Below are positions 44,528-53,971 of a stretch of DNA of 64,000 bases, piece after piece. The notes beneath the pieces were generated by a model that saw nothing but the letters and a program-made list of their open reading frames with translations, did no database searches and had not been told where the DNA came from. The position numbers were made by a program, and so were the translations under genes. The stretch is from Bacillota bacterium (GTDB lineage Bacteria; Sysuimicrobiota; Sysuimicrobiia; Sysuimicrobiales; Segetimicrobiaceae), in the NCBI GenBank assembly GCA_021324295.1, contig JAJPJJ010000082.1, positions 77,092 to 141,091 of the forward strand, in the 5' to 3' direction. Numbering within the stretch: position 1 is the first letter of the stretch; every line of letters begins with the position of its first letter.

Positions 44528-45286
44528 GTGACGCCAGCATCCTCCCCCGTCCGGCGGCCGGGTTCCGTGCCCGGGCCGCAGGTGCTCGCCGGGACGTCCG
44601 GGTTCGCGTTCGCCGAGTGGAAGGGCGGCTTCTACCCGCCGGAGCTGCCGGGCGACCGGATGCTCTCGCACTACGCGGCCCACCTGCCCACCGTCGAGAT
44701 CAACGTCTCGTTCTACCGCATGCCGACCGAGGCGATGCTCACGGCGTGGGCGGCGCAGACGCCGGGCGACTTTCGCTTCGCGATCAAGGCGCACCGCCGG
44801 ATCACGCACACGAAGCGGCTGCGCGACGTGGACCAGGACGTCCGCTGGCTCTATGAGCGGGTCGGCACGCTCGGCGACCGCCTGGGCCCGGTGCTGTTCC
44901 AGCTCCCGCCGTCGCTACGGAAGGATCTGCCCCTCCTCCAGCAGTTCCTGGCGTCGCTCCCGCCCCTGCCGTATGTGGCCGTGGAGTTCCGCCACGCGAC
45001 CTGGCACGACGACGCGGTCTACGATGCGCTGCGCACGTATCGCGCCGCGCTGTGCATCGCCGAAGACGACGACTCGTGCGCGCCGCTCGTGCACACCGCG
45101 CCGTTCGGATACTACCGGCTGCACCGCCTGCGGTACACTCAGGCGCAGCTGGCGGGCTGGGCCGAGCACCTGAGCGCGGCCGCGGACCTCCGCCCGGTGT
45201 TCTGCTACTTCACGCACGAGACCGGGCCCGAGGCGGTGGCGTACGCGCGGCGGCTGATGGAGCTCGCCGGCCGCCCGGCGCGCTGA
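44528..45286 (+). CDS. DUF72 domain protein (YecE-like TIM barrel)
   Basis: 252 residues. The DUF72 signatures are VLAGTSGFAFAEWKGGFYPP, VEINVSFYRMPTEAMLTAWA, FRFAIKAHRRITH, LGPVLFQLPPS and VAVEFRHATWHDD. The fold is a TIM barrel of unknown function, sometimes beside DNA-repair genes, and ligD follows after 49 bases here. Start GTG 44528 has no strong Shine-Dalgarno; an in-frame start a few codons later is possible. Confidence 0.85.
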   Translation: MTPASSPVRRPGSVPGPQVLAGTSGFAFAEWKGGFYPPELPGDRMLSHYAAHLPTVEINVSFYRMPTEAMLTAWAAQTPGDFRFAIKAHRRITHTKRLRDVDQDVRWLYERVGTLGDRLGPVLFQLPPSLRKDLPLLQQFLASLPPLPYVAVEFRHATWHDDAVYDALRTYRAALCIAEDDDSCAPLVHTAPFGYYRLHRLRYTQAQLAGWAEHLSAAADLRPVFCYFTHETGPEAVAYARRLMELAGRPAR

Positions 45287-45335
45287 AGCCCTCCCGCTCC
45301 TCGCGGCGCGCGCCGGTTTCTGCTAGGATCGTCTC

Positions 45336-47993
45336 GTGGGCCTGAGGGAATACCGGCAGAAGCGGCGGTTCGAGCGGACCCCGGAGCCGCGCGGCGCCGC
45401 GCGCGCCGCCGCAGGCGCGTCGCGTTTCGTCGTGCAGGAGCACCACGCGCGCCGCGTGCACTGGGACTTCCGCCTGGAGATGGAGGGCGTGCTCCGCTCG
45501 TGGGCGGTGCCCAAGGGGCCGTCGCTCGATCCCGCCGACAAGCGCCTGGCGGTCGCGGTGGAGGACCACCCCCTCGAGTACGCGGAGTTCGAGGGCGTGA
45601 TCCCGGAGGGCAACTACGGCGCCGGCACCGTGATGCTGTGGGACCGCGGGACGTACGCGTGCCGCGAAGGGGATCCGGCCGAGGCGTTCCGGCGCGGCAA
45701 GATGACGCTCGTCCTCTCCGGCCACAAGTTGCGCGGCGAGTTCCACTTCGTGCGCACGAAGCGCAACGAAGGGCGCGACTGGTTGCTCTTCAAGGGGAAG
45801 GACGAGTTCGCGAGGACCGGTTTCTCCCCGCTCGGGACACGCTCGGTGGCCAGCCGGCGATCCGTGGAGGAGATCCGCGCCGACCGCGGCGCCCGCTGGA
45901 CGCCGGCGCGGCGCGGTCGGCGATCAGCCCGCGACGAGGACCCGGCCGACCCGTTTCCAGCGCCGTTCCGGCCGATGCTCGCGCAGCCGGTCGAGCGGCC
46001 CTTCGACCGTCCCGGCTGGCTGTTCGAGGTCAAGTGGGATGGCGTCCGCGCCCTGGCGTTCCTCCGACGCAGCGGCGCGGCGCAGGAGGTCTCCCTCTAC
46101 AACCGCGCCGGGCGGCGCCTCAACGCCCGGTTTCCCGAGATCGTGGACGCCGTCGCGGCGCTGGACGAGCAGAGCATCGTGCTGGACGGCGAGATCGTCG
46201 CCCCGGACGAGCGCGGCCAGCCGAGCTTCGCGCGGCTGCAGCACCGGCTGCATCGGGACGCGGACGCCGGCCCGCCGCACATCCCGGTCGTCTACGCGGT
46301 GTTCGATTGCCTGTATCGCGGTGGGCGCGATCTGCGCGCGCGCCCGCTGGCCGAGCGCCGACGCGCGCTCGAGGAGGTGCGGCTCACCCAGGGGATCGTC
46401 CGGGGCGACGTGGTCGAAGGGAAGGGGCTCGCTCTGTTCGACGCGGTGCGGGCGCACGGGCTCGAGGGGATCGTCGCCAAGCGGGGGGGCAGCCCCTACC
46501 GGCCCGGCGTGCGGAGCCCCGACTGGCAGAAGGTCAAAGTGCGGCACACGACCGAGGCGGTCGTCGGCGGCTTCACTAGGGGGAAGGGGCGCCGGGCCGC
46601 CACCCTCGGCGCGTTGATCCTGGGCCAGTACGACGGGGAGGGCCGGCTCGTGCACATCGGCCAGACAGGCGGCGGGTTCGCTGAGGCCGACCTCCGCCTG
46701 GTCTCCGCGCTGCTCGAGCCGCTCGTGCAAGACACGTGCCCGTTTGCGCGCCGGCCGCGGCCGGCCGCCCCGACGACGTGGGTGCGGCCGCGGGTCGTCG
46801 TCGAGGTCGAGTACGCGGACCGCACGCCGGACGGGATGCTGCGGTTCCCGGAATTCGTGAGGGTGCGAGACGACGTCCCTCCGCAGGAGGCGCGGCTGCC
46901 CGCCTCCACGGCGGCGCAGCCCGGGGCGGCCGGCCCCCGGGAGCGAGGCGCGGGAGCGGGGAGCGCGGGGCCCGAGGGACTTGCCTTCACCAACCTGTAC
47001 AAGGTCTTCTTTCCGGCCGCCGGGTACACCAAGGCGGACGTCATCGACTATTACCGGCGGATCGCCCGGTACATCGTGCCGCACCTGCGGGATCGCCCGC
47101 TCACGCTGCGGCGCTTCCCGAACGGCATCGACGGCGAGGACTTCTTCCAGAAGGACGTCACCGACGCGCCCGCGTTCGTCCGGACGGAGCGGCTGTGGTC
47201 CGACCAGGGGGAGCGGGACATCCGCGCGATCATCGGCGCCGACGAGCCGACGCTCCTGTGGCTCGTCCAGCTCGGCTGCATCGAGATGCACGCGTGGTTC
47301 TCCCGGACCACCCCGGTCGAGGCGCCCGGGCGGGGGGGGCCGGGCCTGGCGTTCGCCGGCTCGGCGGCCGCGCTCGAGCACAGCGTGCTCAACTACCCCG
47401 ACTTCATCGTCTTCGACATCGATCCGTTCCTGTACCCGGAGGGCCAGGCGCCGGTGAGACGCCACGGCGAGCTGGATCCCGACTACACGCGCCGCGGCTT
47501 CGAGGCGGCGCGCCGCGCGGCGCTGTGGCTCGGCGAAGCGTTGGAGTCGGTGGGCCTCCGGGCGTTCGCCAAGACGTCCGGGAAGACCGGGCTGCACGTC
47601 TTCGTCCCCATCGAGCGCCGGCACACGTACGACGTGACGCACGCCTTCGCCAAGACGATGGCCGGGTGGCTCGCCGACCGGCACCCCGAGGAGTTGACCG
47701 TCGCGTGGGCGGTGCGCGAGCGCGCGGGCAAGGTCTTCCTCGACTACAACCAGAACGCGCGCGGCAAGACGCTGGCGAGCGTCTACAGCCTGCGGCCGGT
47801 CCCGCAGGCGACCGTGAGCGTGCCCGTGACGTGGGACGAGTTGCGCCGGGGATTCGATCCGCTGCAGTGGACGATCGCGACGGTGTTCGAGCGGCTCGAG
47901 CGCGTCGGCGATCTGTGGGCGGACATCCTGCGCAGCGCGCAGAGCCTCGACGATCCTCTCGCGCGCGTCGCCCGCGCCCGCGAGGCCGGCTGA
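45336..47993 (+). CDS. ligD: ATP-dependent DNA ligase LigD (PE-LIG-POL order)
   Basis: 885 residues, the bacterial NHEJ ligase with all three domains. The 3'-phosphoesterase (~1-160) shows HHARRVHWDFRLEMEGVLRS with PEGNYGAGTVMLWDRGTY. The ligase (~200-510) shows FEVKWDGVRALAF with the AMP-accepting Lys233, then EIVAPDERG, GLEGIVAKR and VEVEYADRTPDGMLR. The primase-polymerase (~545-880) shows TLRRFPNGIDGEDFFQKD, FDIDPFLYPEG with the metal-binding Asp694/Asp696, and FAKTSGKTGLHVFVPI. The domain order is that of Pseudomonas, not Mycobacterium. Its usual partner Ku is not encoded in the window. Start GTG 45336. Confidence 0.95.
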   Translation: MGLREYRQKRRFERTPEPRGAARAAAGASRFVVQEHHARRVHWDFRLEMEGVLRSWAVPKGPSLDPADKRLAVAVEDHPLEYAEFEGVIPEGNYGAGTVMLWDRGTYACREGDPAEAFRRGKMTLVLSGHKLRGEFHFVRTKRNEGRDWLLFKGKDEFARTGFSPLGTRSVASRRSVEEIRADRGARWTPARRGRRSARDEDPADPFPAPFRPMLAQPVERPFDRPGWLFEVKWDGVRALAFLRRSGAAQEVSLYNRAGRRLNARFPEIVDAVAALDEQSIVLDGEIVAPDERGQPSFARLQHRLHRDADAGPPHIPVVYAVFDCLYRGGRDLRARPLAERRRALEEVRLTQGIVRGDVVEGKGLALFDAVRAHGLEGIVAKRGGSPYRPGVRSPDWQKVKVRHTTEAVVGGFTRGKGRRAATLGALILGQYDGEGRLVHIGQTGGGFAEADLRLVSALLEPLVQDTCPFARRPRPAAPTTWVRPRVVVEVEYADRTPDGMLRFPEFVRVRDDVPPQEARLPASTAAQPGAAGPRERGAGAGSAGPEGLAFTNLYKVFFPAAGYTKADVIDYYRRIARYIVPHLRDRPLTLRRFPNGIDGEDFFQKDVTDAPAFVRTERLWSDQGERDIRAIIGADEPTLLWLVQLGCIEMHAWFSRTTPVEAPGRGGPGLAFAGSAAALEHSVLNYPDFIVFDIDPFLYPEGQAPVRRHGELDPDYTRRGFEAARRAALWLGEALESVGLRAFAKTSGKTGLHVFVPIERRHTYDVTHAFAKTMAGWLADRHPEELTVAWAVRERAGKVFLDYNQNARGKTLASVYSLRPVPQATVSVPVTWDELRRGFDPLQWTIATVFERLERVGDLWADILRSAQSLDDPLARVARAREAG

Positions 47994-48128
47994 AGCCCGC
48001 GCCGGGCCCGCGACGCGGACCTCGGGCCATCGTCCGCTGCGGGAGATCCGGCCGGTCCCGGCGAACCTGCTCAGGGGCCCCCCCGCGGGCGCAGCCCGCG
48101 CGATGGAGCACGCCGAGGAGGAGGACCG

Positions 48129-49076
48129 ATGCCGGAGCACGCCAGGTACGTCTGGTTCGACGGAGCGATCGTGCCGTGGGAGGAGGCGCGCGTGCACGTC
48201 TCCACCGCGGCCGTGCTCCGCGGCGCCAACGTGTTCGAGGGCGTCCGCGCCTACTGGAACGCCGACGAGCGCGAGCTGTACATCTTCCGGGATGCGGCGC
48301 ACATGGCCCGCCTCTGGAACTCCGCCAAGATCATGCGGATGTCCCCGCCGTGGACGCAGGAGGAGCTCAGCGAGGCGGAGGTCGCCGTGCTGCGCGCGAA
48401 CGCGTTCGAGGGCACCGTGTGGTTCCGGCTCACGCTGTACGTCGGCGAAGGCGAGGAGCGCGGAGGATCGGACGGACAGGTGCGCATCGGCGGGTTCATC
48501 CTGCCGCGGCTGTCCCCGCGCTCGAAGGGTGTCAGCGCGGGCGTCGACTCGTGCGTCAGCACGTGGACGCGCATCGGCGATGCCTCGGTGCCGCCGCGCG
48601 TGAAGGCGGGCGCCAACTACCACAACGCCAGCCTGGCCTGGATGGAGGCGCGCCTTGCCGGGTACTCGGGCCAGCCGATCATGCTCAACGAGAGGGGCAA
48701 GGTCGCGGAAGGCCCCGGCGCCTGCCTCATGATGGTGCGGGACGGCCGGCTCGTCACGCCGCCGGTCACGTCTAACATCCTCGAGTCCATCACGAGAGCG
48801 ACGCTGCTGGAGCTCGCGCGCGACGCCGGCATTCCCACGCAGGAGCGGGAGATCGACCGGACGGAGCTGTACGTCGCCGACGAGGCGTTCTTCTGCGGGA
48901 GCGGCGCGGAGATCACCCCGATCAACTCGGTGGATCGCTACCCGGTGGGGACGGGCCGCCCCGGCCCGCTCACGCGGCGGCTGCAGGACCTCTACTTCTC
49001 CGTCGTCGAGGGGCGCGTGCCACGGTACCGCGACTGGCTGACGCCGGTGTACCAGCGGGCCACGACGCCGGCCTGA
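48129..49076 (+). CDS. Branched-chain amino-acid aminotransferase-like protein (PLP class IV)
   Basis: 315 residues. It begins with the class IV pattern YVWFDGAIVPWEEARVHVST, followed by LRGANVFEGVRAYWN. The Schiff-base lysine is residue 159 in RVKAGANYHNASLAWMEA, and the C-terminal phosphate-binding part is TPPVTSNILESITRATLLEL then EAFFCGSGAEITPINSVD. This is the IlvE/D-amino-acid-transaminase/ADC-lyase family; IlvE-like transamination of Leu/Ile/Val is most likely but the fine specificity is not readable. ATG 48129 follows GAGGAGGACCG. Isolated from other amino-acid genes. Confidence 0.87.
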   Translation: MPEHARYVWFDGAIVPWEEARVHVSTAAVLRGANVFEGVRAYWNADERELYIFRDAAHMARLWNSAKIMRMSPPWTQEELSEAEVAVLRANAFEGTVWFRLTLYVGEGEERGGSDGQVRIGGFILPRLSPRSKGVSAGVDSCVSTWTRIGDASVPPRVKAGANYHNASLAWMEARLAGYSGQPIMLNERGKVAEGPGACLMMVRDGRLVTPPVTSNILESITRATLLELARDAGIPTQEREIDRTELYVADEAFFCGSGAEITPINSVDRYPVGTGRPGPLTRRLQDLYFSVVEGRVPRYRDWLTPVYQRATTPA

Positions 49077-49124
49077 TCGGCGGCGGGCACCGGCGGGCGA
49101 CCGCCGGGCGCCGGGAGGACAGCG

Positions 49125-50042
49125 ATGCGTACCGGGATCGTCCTGCCGCAGATCGGCCCCGCATCCAGCCCCGAGGCGATCGTGCGCGCGGCGCAGCGCG
49201 CCGAGGCGCTGGGCTACGACGGCGTGTGGGTCACCGACCGCCTGCTCTATCCGCTCCAGCCGCAGACGCCGTATCCGGGGACCCCGGACGGGTCGCTGCC
49301 CGCCGTGTACCGGCGCGTCTTCGACCCGCTCGAAACGCTGGCGCTCGCCGCGGCTCACACCCGCCGGGCGTCGCTCGGGACCAGCGTGCTGGACATGCCC
49401 TTCTACAATCCGGTCGTGCTCGCCCGCCGGTTGACGACGCTGGACGTGCTCTCGGGCGGCCGCCTGCGCGTCGGGCTGGGCCAGGGGTGGTCCAAGGACG
49501 AGTACGACGCGGTCGGGATCGCCCCGCAGAGGCTGGGGCGGCGGGCCGACGAGTTCATCCAGGTCCTCACGGCGATCTGGACGACCGACCCCGTCGAGTT
49601 TCACGGCCGCTTCTTCCACGTCCCGCGGTCCATCATCCAGCCCAAGCCGGTGCAGAAGCCTCACCCTCCGCTCTACCTCGCCGGGTACGTCCCCAGCGCG
49701 CTGAGGCGGGCGGCGACGCTCGCCAGCGCGTGGCATGTCGTGGGCGTGCCGCTCGACGGCATGCGGCAGATGAGCGAGGCGCTCAGGACGATGGCCAGGG
49801 ACGCGGGCCGGGACCCCGCGACCGTGGAGGTCGTCGTGCGCGCCAACCTGCACATCACCGAGGCGCCGCTCGGCCCGGACCGGTGGATCTTCACCGGCAC
49901 GCTCGACCAGATCCGGGAGGACGTCGCGGCCACCCGGCAGCTGGGGGCGGCCGAGCTGATCTTCGACCCGACGTTTTCCCCGGGCGTCGACTCGGAGCGG
50001 GAGTTCGTCGCGGCGATGGAAACGATCCGCCGGCTGGTGTAG
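49125..50042 (+). CDS. LLM-class (luciferase-like, F420-dependent type) oxidoreductase
   Basis: 305 residues. It opens MRTGIVLPQIGPASSPEAIV and shows AEALGYDGVWVTDRLLYPL, DVLSGGRLRVGLGQGWSKDE, FHVPRSIIQPKPVQKPHPPL and PDRWIFTGTLDQIREDV, matching the TIGR03619-like LLM group. These reductases or monooxygenases use F420 or FMN. It lies 48 bases after the aminotransferase on the same strand and converges on the YihY gene. The substrate is unknown. Confidence 0.87.
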   Translation: MRTGIVLPQIGPASSPEAIVRAAQRAEALGYDGVWVTDRLLYPLQPQTPYPGTPDGSLPAVYRRVFDPLETLALAAAHTRRASLGTSVLDMPFYNPVVLARRLTTLDVLSGGRLRVGLGQGWSKDEYDAVGIAPQRLGRRADEFIQVLTAIWTTDPVEFHGRFFHVPRSIIQPKPVQKPHPPLYLAGYVPSALRRAATLASAWHVVGVPLDGMRQMSEALRTMARDAGRDPATVEVVVRANLHITEAPLGPDRWIFTGTLDQIREDVAATRQLGAAELIFDPTFSPGVDSEREFVAAMETIRRLV

Positions 50043-50046
50043 GCCT

Positions 50047-50949
50047 TCACCCTCCGCCGCCGGCCGGCCCGGCGCGAGCGGCGGCGGGGCCCGCCGTCCA
50101 CTGGACGACGAACTCGGCCCCAAGGAGAAAGCTGCACGCGAGGGCGTAGACCCAGACGAGCAGCGCCATGATCGCCTGGAGCTGATGATACAGCGTCGCG
50201 AAGTCCGCGACGCGCGCCAGGTACAGGCTCAGCGCGTACGCGATGCCGTGCCAGACCGCGGTGGCGACGATGGCCCCCGGCCAGGCGTCGCTCCAGCGGA
50301 CGTACGCGTTGGGCAGGAACCGGTACCCGGTCCAGAAGATCGCGAACTGCGCCAGCGCGGTGGAGACGGTCAGCACCCGGCCGGTCCCCGCCGGCGGCCG
50401 CCGCGGCCACCCGAGCAGATACCCGATCTCGCTGTAGCGGATCAGGCGGAACACGAGGACGGTGGCGATCAGCATCCCGAGGAAGATCAACAGCGACAGC
50501 GCCATCGTGAGGATGCCGACGAGGAACCGCAGGTGAAAGATGCGGCCCCGGACCTCCCACACGCGGTCCAGGGCCACCTGCAGGGCGGCGAAGACGCCGG
50601 TGGCCGCCACGGTCAGGCTCAGGAGCCCGACCACACCGAGCGTGCGCTGCTGGCTATACGCGTCCCGGATCGCGCGCAAGAGGAGGTCCGCATCGCCCAA
50701 CCCACCGAACAGCCGCCCGATGTTGCGGGCGACCGCCGCGGCGGGGAACACAACCTGCAGGCCGATGAGCAGCAGGACGGCCAGCGGCAGCAGGGAAAAC
50801 AGCGCGTAGAAGCCGATCGCCGCCGCGGAAAAGAGATCGCCGTGCCGCCAGAAGCCGAGGACCGCGCGCCCGAACGCCAGCGTGACGCGCCGCGGCAGGG
50901 CGAGCGCCACACGGGTCTGGCGGCGCGTAGCCGGCGTCTCCCGAACCAT
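50047..50949 (-). CDS. YihY/BrkB-family inner-membrane protein
   Basis: 300 residues with six predicted membrane helices. The family signature is FSAAAIGFYALFSLLPLAVL with LLIGLQVVFP; later parts read VVGLLSLTVAATGVFAALQV, ALDRVWEVRG, WPGAIVATAVWHGIAYALSL and ILLVWVYALACSFLLGAEFV (here ALLVWVYALAC). The family was once called ribonuclease BN, but that activity belongs elsewhere; its real role, perhaps transport or envelope integrity, is open. Start ATG 50949 with AAGGAGAAGGC upstream. It diverges from the PQQ-propeller gene. Confidence 0.88.
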   Translation of the reverse strand: MVRETPATRRQTRVALALPRRVTLAFGRAVLGFWRHGDLFSAAAIGFYALFSLLPLAVLLLIGLQVVFPAAAVARNIGRLFGGLGDADLLLRAIRDAYSQQRTLGVVGLLSLTVAATGVFAALQVALDRVWEVRGRIFHLRFLVGILTMALSLLIFLGMLIATVLVFRLIRYSEIGYLLGWPRRPPAGTGRVLTVSTALAQFAIFWTGYRFLPNAYVRWSDAWPGAIVATAVWHGIAYALSLYLARVADFATLYHQLQAIMALLVWVYALACSFLLGAEFVVQWTAGPAAARAGPAGGGG

Positions 50950-51028
50950 GCCTTCTCCTTTTTTTCCCTGGGCCGCCCCCGGCCGGGCGCTCACCGCCCC
51001 AGGCGCCGGGGCTCTCCGGAGGTGCTGT

Positions 51029-52624
51029 GTGCGTAAGCGCACGAGCCTGGCTGCGATGCTCCCAGCGAGCGTCCTTGTGGCGTGGCTCCTCCTGGTGCTG
51101 CCGCGGCCGGCCCTCCCCGCGCCCTCGGGTGAGGAGGGCGGGATCCTGACGTTCCACGGCGACGCCGCGCGCACCGGGTGGAACGCCGGCGAGCGCACCC
51201 TCACGCCGTCCACCGCGCGCGGCCTCCACAAGCTGTGGACCGCGGCGCTCGAGGGCGAGATCTACGCGGAGCCGCTGGTCGTGCCGGGCGTCGCGATGCT
51301 GGGACGCGTCCGCACCGTCGTCTACGCGGTCACCGAGCGCGACCTCGTCTACGCGCTCGACGCGGCCGACGGGAAGCGCCTCTGGGGGCCGGTCTCGCTC
51401 GGCGACCCGGTCCCCCTCGCGAGCCTCCCGTGCGGGAACATCGATCCCGTTGGGATCACGAGCACGCCGGTCGTCGATCGGAGCGCCGGCACGCTGTACG
51501 TTGCCGGGCTGACGAGCCCCGACGGGGGGCGCCGCAAGATCTACAAGATCGGCGCGCTCGACATCAAGAGCGGCGCGCTGCGGCCCGGGTGGCCCGTGGA
51601 GATCGCGCCCGCGGCCGCCTCCCGCCGGTTCGACCCCGGCGTTCAGCAGCAGCGCGGCGCGCTCACGCTGCTGCGGGGGGTGGTATACGTCCCATTCGGC
51701 GGCTACTTCGGCGACTGCGGCGACTACCACGGGTGGGTTGTCGGCGTCCCCGTCGCCGACCCTCACAAGCAGGAGGCCTACGTGACCCCCACGCAGCGCA
51801 TGGGGGGCATCTGGGCGGCCGGCGGGATCGCCGCCGACCCGGACGGCAACCTGTACGCGGCCACAGGAAACAGCGAGTCCACCGGGCGCGTGGACTTCGG
51901 CAACAGCGTGCTCCGCCTCGCCACCTCTCCGCTCCGGTTCTCGGTGGCGCCGCGCGCCTACTTCACCCCGAGCAACTTCGTCTCCCTCAACCAGAGCGAC
52001 ACCGACCTGGGGTCCACGGCGCCGCTCGTGCTGCCCGATCAACCGGGCACGTCGACGCCGCGCCTCGTCTTCATCGCCGGGAAGCAGGGGGTCGGGTACT
52101 TGATCAACCGGGACGACATGGGCGGGCGCGGCCGCGGCGACGGGATCACGGGCGAGAGCACGTACAGCCGCTGCGTCTTCGGGACCTGCCAGGGTGGAGG
52201 GCCCCAGGTGTTCTCGGCCACCGCGTACTGGGACGGCGGCCCTGCCGGCCGCCTGATCCTGGTCCCCGGCCATGGGAGCCAGCCCGCCCCGTGCCGGGGG
52301 ACCGGCGGCGTGGTGGCGCTGCGCATCGGCGCGGCGCCGGGCTCGCGCGCCGCGACGTTCACCGTCGCCTGGTGCAGCCCATCGATGCGCGACCCGGGGG
52401 CCCCATCCGTCACGGGCGCGGGGCCGGACGGCGGTCTCGTGTGGGTCGTGGATCGCGGCGCGGGCGCGCTCTACGCGCTCGATGCGCGCACAGGCGCGGA
52501 GGTCTACGTCTCCCGCGGCGCGGACGCGCTCGGCGCGGCCCACCAGTTCATCACGCCGGCCGTGTGGGGCGGGCGCGTGTACGTCGGCGCGGGCCACGAG
52601 GTCGTCGCCTACGGGCTGCGGTAG
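51029..52624 (+). CDS. Secreted PQQ-type beta-propeller protein
   Basis: 531 residues. GTG 51029 is chosen because GGAGG (51018-51022) stands six bases before it and the frame then opens with a signal peptide (MRKRTSLAAMLPASVLVAWL, LLVLPRPALPAPSG). The mature part has repeated PQQ-like blades, for example VYAVTERDLVYALDAADGKR, KIYKIGALDIKSGAL, GGIAADPDGNLYAATGNSES and LVWVVDRGAGALYALDARTG. Several Cys (LPCGNIDP, FGDCGDYHG, RCVFGTCQGGG, APCRGTGG, WCSPSMRD) hint at disulfides. No PQQ-binding active site is evident, so an enzyme role is not supported. Confidence 0.8.
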   Translation: MRKRTSLAAMLPASVLVAWLLLVLPRPALPAPSGEEGGILTFHGDAARTGWNAGERTLTPSTARGLHKLWTAALEGEIYAEPLVVPGVAMLGRVRTVVYAVTERDLVYALDAADGKRLWGPVSLGDPVPLASLPCGNIDPVGITSTPVVDRSAGTLYVAGLTSPDGGRRKIYKIGALDIKSGALRPGWPVEIAPAAASRRFDPGVQQQRGALTLLRGVVYVPFGGYFGDCGDYHGWVVGVPVADPHKQEAYVTPTQRMGGIWAAGGIAADPDGNLYAATGNSESTGRVDFGNSVLRLATSPLRFSVAPRAYFTPSNFVSLNQSDTDLGSTAPLVLPDQPGTSTPRLVFIAGKQGVGYLINRDDMGGRGRGDGITGESTYSRCVFGTCQGGGPQVFSATAYWDGGPAGRLILVPGHGSQPAPCRGTGGVVALRIGAAPGSRAATFTVAWCSPSMRDPGAPSVTGAGPDGGLVWVVDRGAGALYALDARTGAEVYVSRGADALGAAHQFITPAVWGGRVYVGAGHEVVAYGLR

Positions 52625-52654
52625 GCCGCCTGCCCGCTGTGCGTGGGAGGCGGC
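52625..52654 (+). terminator. Long hairpin right after the PQQ-propeller stop codon
   Basis: GCCGCC (52625-52630) pairs with GGCGGC (52649-52654), and inside it CCCGC (52633-52637) pairs with GTGGG (52643-52647, one G-U), around loop TGTGC. It begins directly after the TAG. No T-run follows. As the strongest hairpin between this gene and the nucleoside importer it probably ends or trims the message. Confidence 0.5.
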
Positions 52655-52754
52655 GGGACGAGCAAGCAGGGGAAACTGCCCCGGCCGTGAACAAATGGGC
52701 CGGAGCGCGCGGGGCACGCTGATGCCCCACATCGCGTCGACGGGGAGGGGGCGT

Positions 52755-53948
52755 ATGTGGAGGATCTCCGCCTGGGCCATCGCCGCGGCCCTCGGCGCCG
52801 TGCTCGCCGCGCCGGCGCCCCCGGCGCCGGGAGCCGGCGCGGGGCTCGTGTTCGGCGTCGTCCTCGTCGGCCCGCGCAACGATCACGGGTGGAGCGAGGC
52901 GCACTTCATCGCGGGCCAGTACGCGGAGAAGAAGGTCCCCGGCGCGCGGATGGTCTACGTGGACAACGTCAACCCGGCCGCCAAGCCCGGGGTGACCGTC
53001 CCCCAGATCGTCGACGACATGGTCTCCAAAGGGGCGCGGCTCGTCCTCACGACATCGGACGACTTCAAGGACGGGACCCTTGAAGCGGCCCGGATGCACC
53101 CGCAACTACCCATCATCAACGTCTCGGGCGACCACGCCTGGAAGGCCGGCCGCGACTACAAGGCGCCGCCCAACGAGAGCAACTTCATGGGCCGGATGGA
53201 GTACATGAAGATGGTCGCCGGCTGCGCCGCGGCGCTCACGACGCGGACCGGGAAGCTCGGGTATCTCGGCCCGCTCGTCAACGACGAGACCCGGCGGCTG
53301 GCCGACTCGGCCTACCTGGGCGCGCGGTACTGCTGGGCCACGTATCTCAGGAAGAGCCCGGCGAGCCTGCGGTTCAAGGTGACGTGGATCGGGTTCTGGT
53401 TCAACATCCCCGGCCAGACGCTCGATCCGACCAAGGTCGCCGACGACTTCTACAACACGGGCTTCGATGTGGTGATCTCCGGCATCGACACGACGGAGGC
53501 GCTGGTCGAGGCGAACAAGCTGGCCAGGGCGGGGAAGCGCGTGTGGGCGGTCCCGTACGACTTCAAGGGCGCCTGCCGGGAAGCGCCGGCCGTCTGCCTG
53601 GGCGTCCCCTACTTCAACTGGGGGCCGGCCTACGTCAAGGCAATCACGCTGGTCCGCGACGGCGCCTACAAGCAGTACTGGGATTGGAACGGCCCCGACT
53701 GGAAGAACATCAACGATCCCGACACCTCCGCCGTCGGCTTCGAGCGGGGGCCCGCGCTGAGCGCCGCAGCCAGCGCCAGGCTGGACGGGCTGATCAGGGG
53801 GATGGGCGCCGGCTCGATCGTGCTGTGGAAGGGGCCGCTGCGGCTCCAGGACGGCTCGCTCTACCTCCGGGCGGGCCAGGTGGCGAGCGATCAGCAGGTC
53901 TGGTACATGCCGCAACTCCTGCAGGGCATGGAAGGGCCGAGCAAGTAG
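52755..53948 (+). CDS. BMP-family ABC transporter substrate-binding protein
   Basis: 397 residues. Start ATG 52755 behind GGGGAGGGGG; signal peptide WRISAWAIAAALGAVLAAPA. The Bmp/PnrA domain is clear: FGVVLVGPRNDHGWSEAHF, VPQIVDDMVSKGARLVLTTS, GKLGYLGPLVNDETRRLADS, GFDVVISGIDTTEALVEANK and WAVPYDFKGACREAP. There is no lipobox Cys. The family binds purine nucleosides or, in some cases, nucleobases. It heads the four-gene importer 52755-57526, which is followed by an adenine-deaminase-type gene on the opposite strand. Confidence 0.9.
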   Translation: MWRISAWAIAAALGAVLAAPAPPAPGAGAGLVFGVVLVGPRNDHGWSEAHFIAGQYAEKKVPGARMVYVDNVNPAAKPGVTVPQIVDDMVSKGARLVLTTSDDFKDGTLEAARMHPQLPIINVSGDHAWKAGRDYKAPPNESNFMGRMEYMKMVAGCAAALTTRTGKLGYLGPLVNDETRRLADSAYLGARYCWATYLRKSPASLRFKVTWIGFWFNIPGQTLDPTKVADDFYNTGFDVVISGIDTTEALVEANKLARAGKRVWAVPYDFKGACREAPAVCLGVPYFNWGPAYVKAITLVRDGAYKQYWDWNGPDWKNINDPDTSAVGFERGPALSAAASARLDGLIRGMGAGSIVLWKGPLRLQDGSLYLRAGQVASDQQVWYMPQLLQGMEGPSK

Positions 53949-53971
53949 TGCTCCCCCTCGCGGCGCTCCCT

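Noticed and set aside
45924-50123. Very long open frame on the minus strand opposite ligD, the aminotransferase and the LLM gene
   Set aside because: It is antisense to three clearly real genes and its translation is Arg/His/Pro-rich without any domain. Such frames arise from codon bias in GC-rich DNA.
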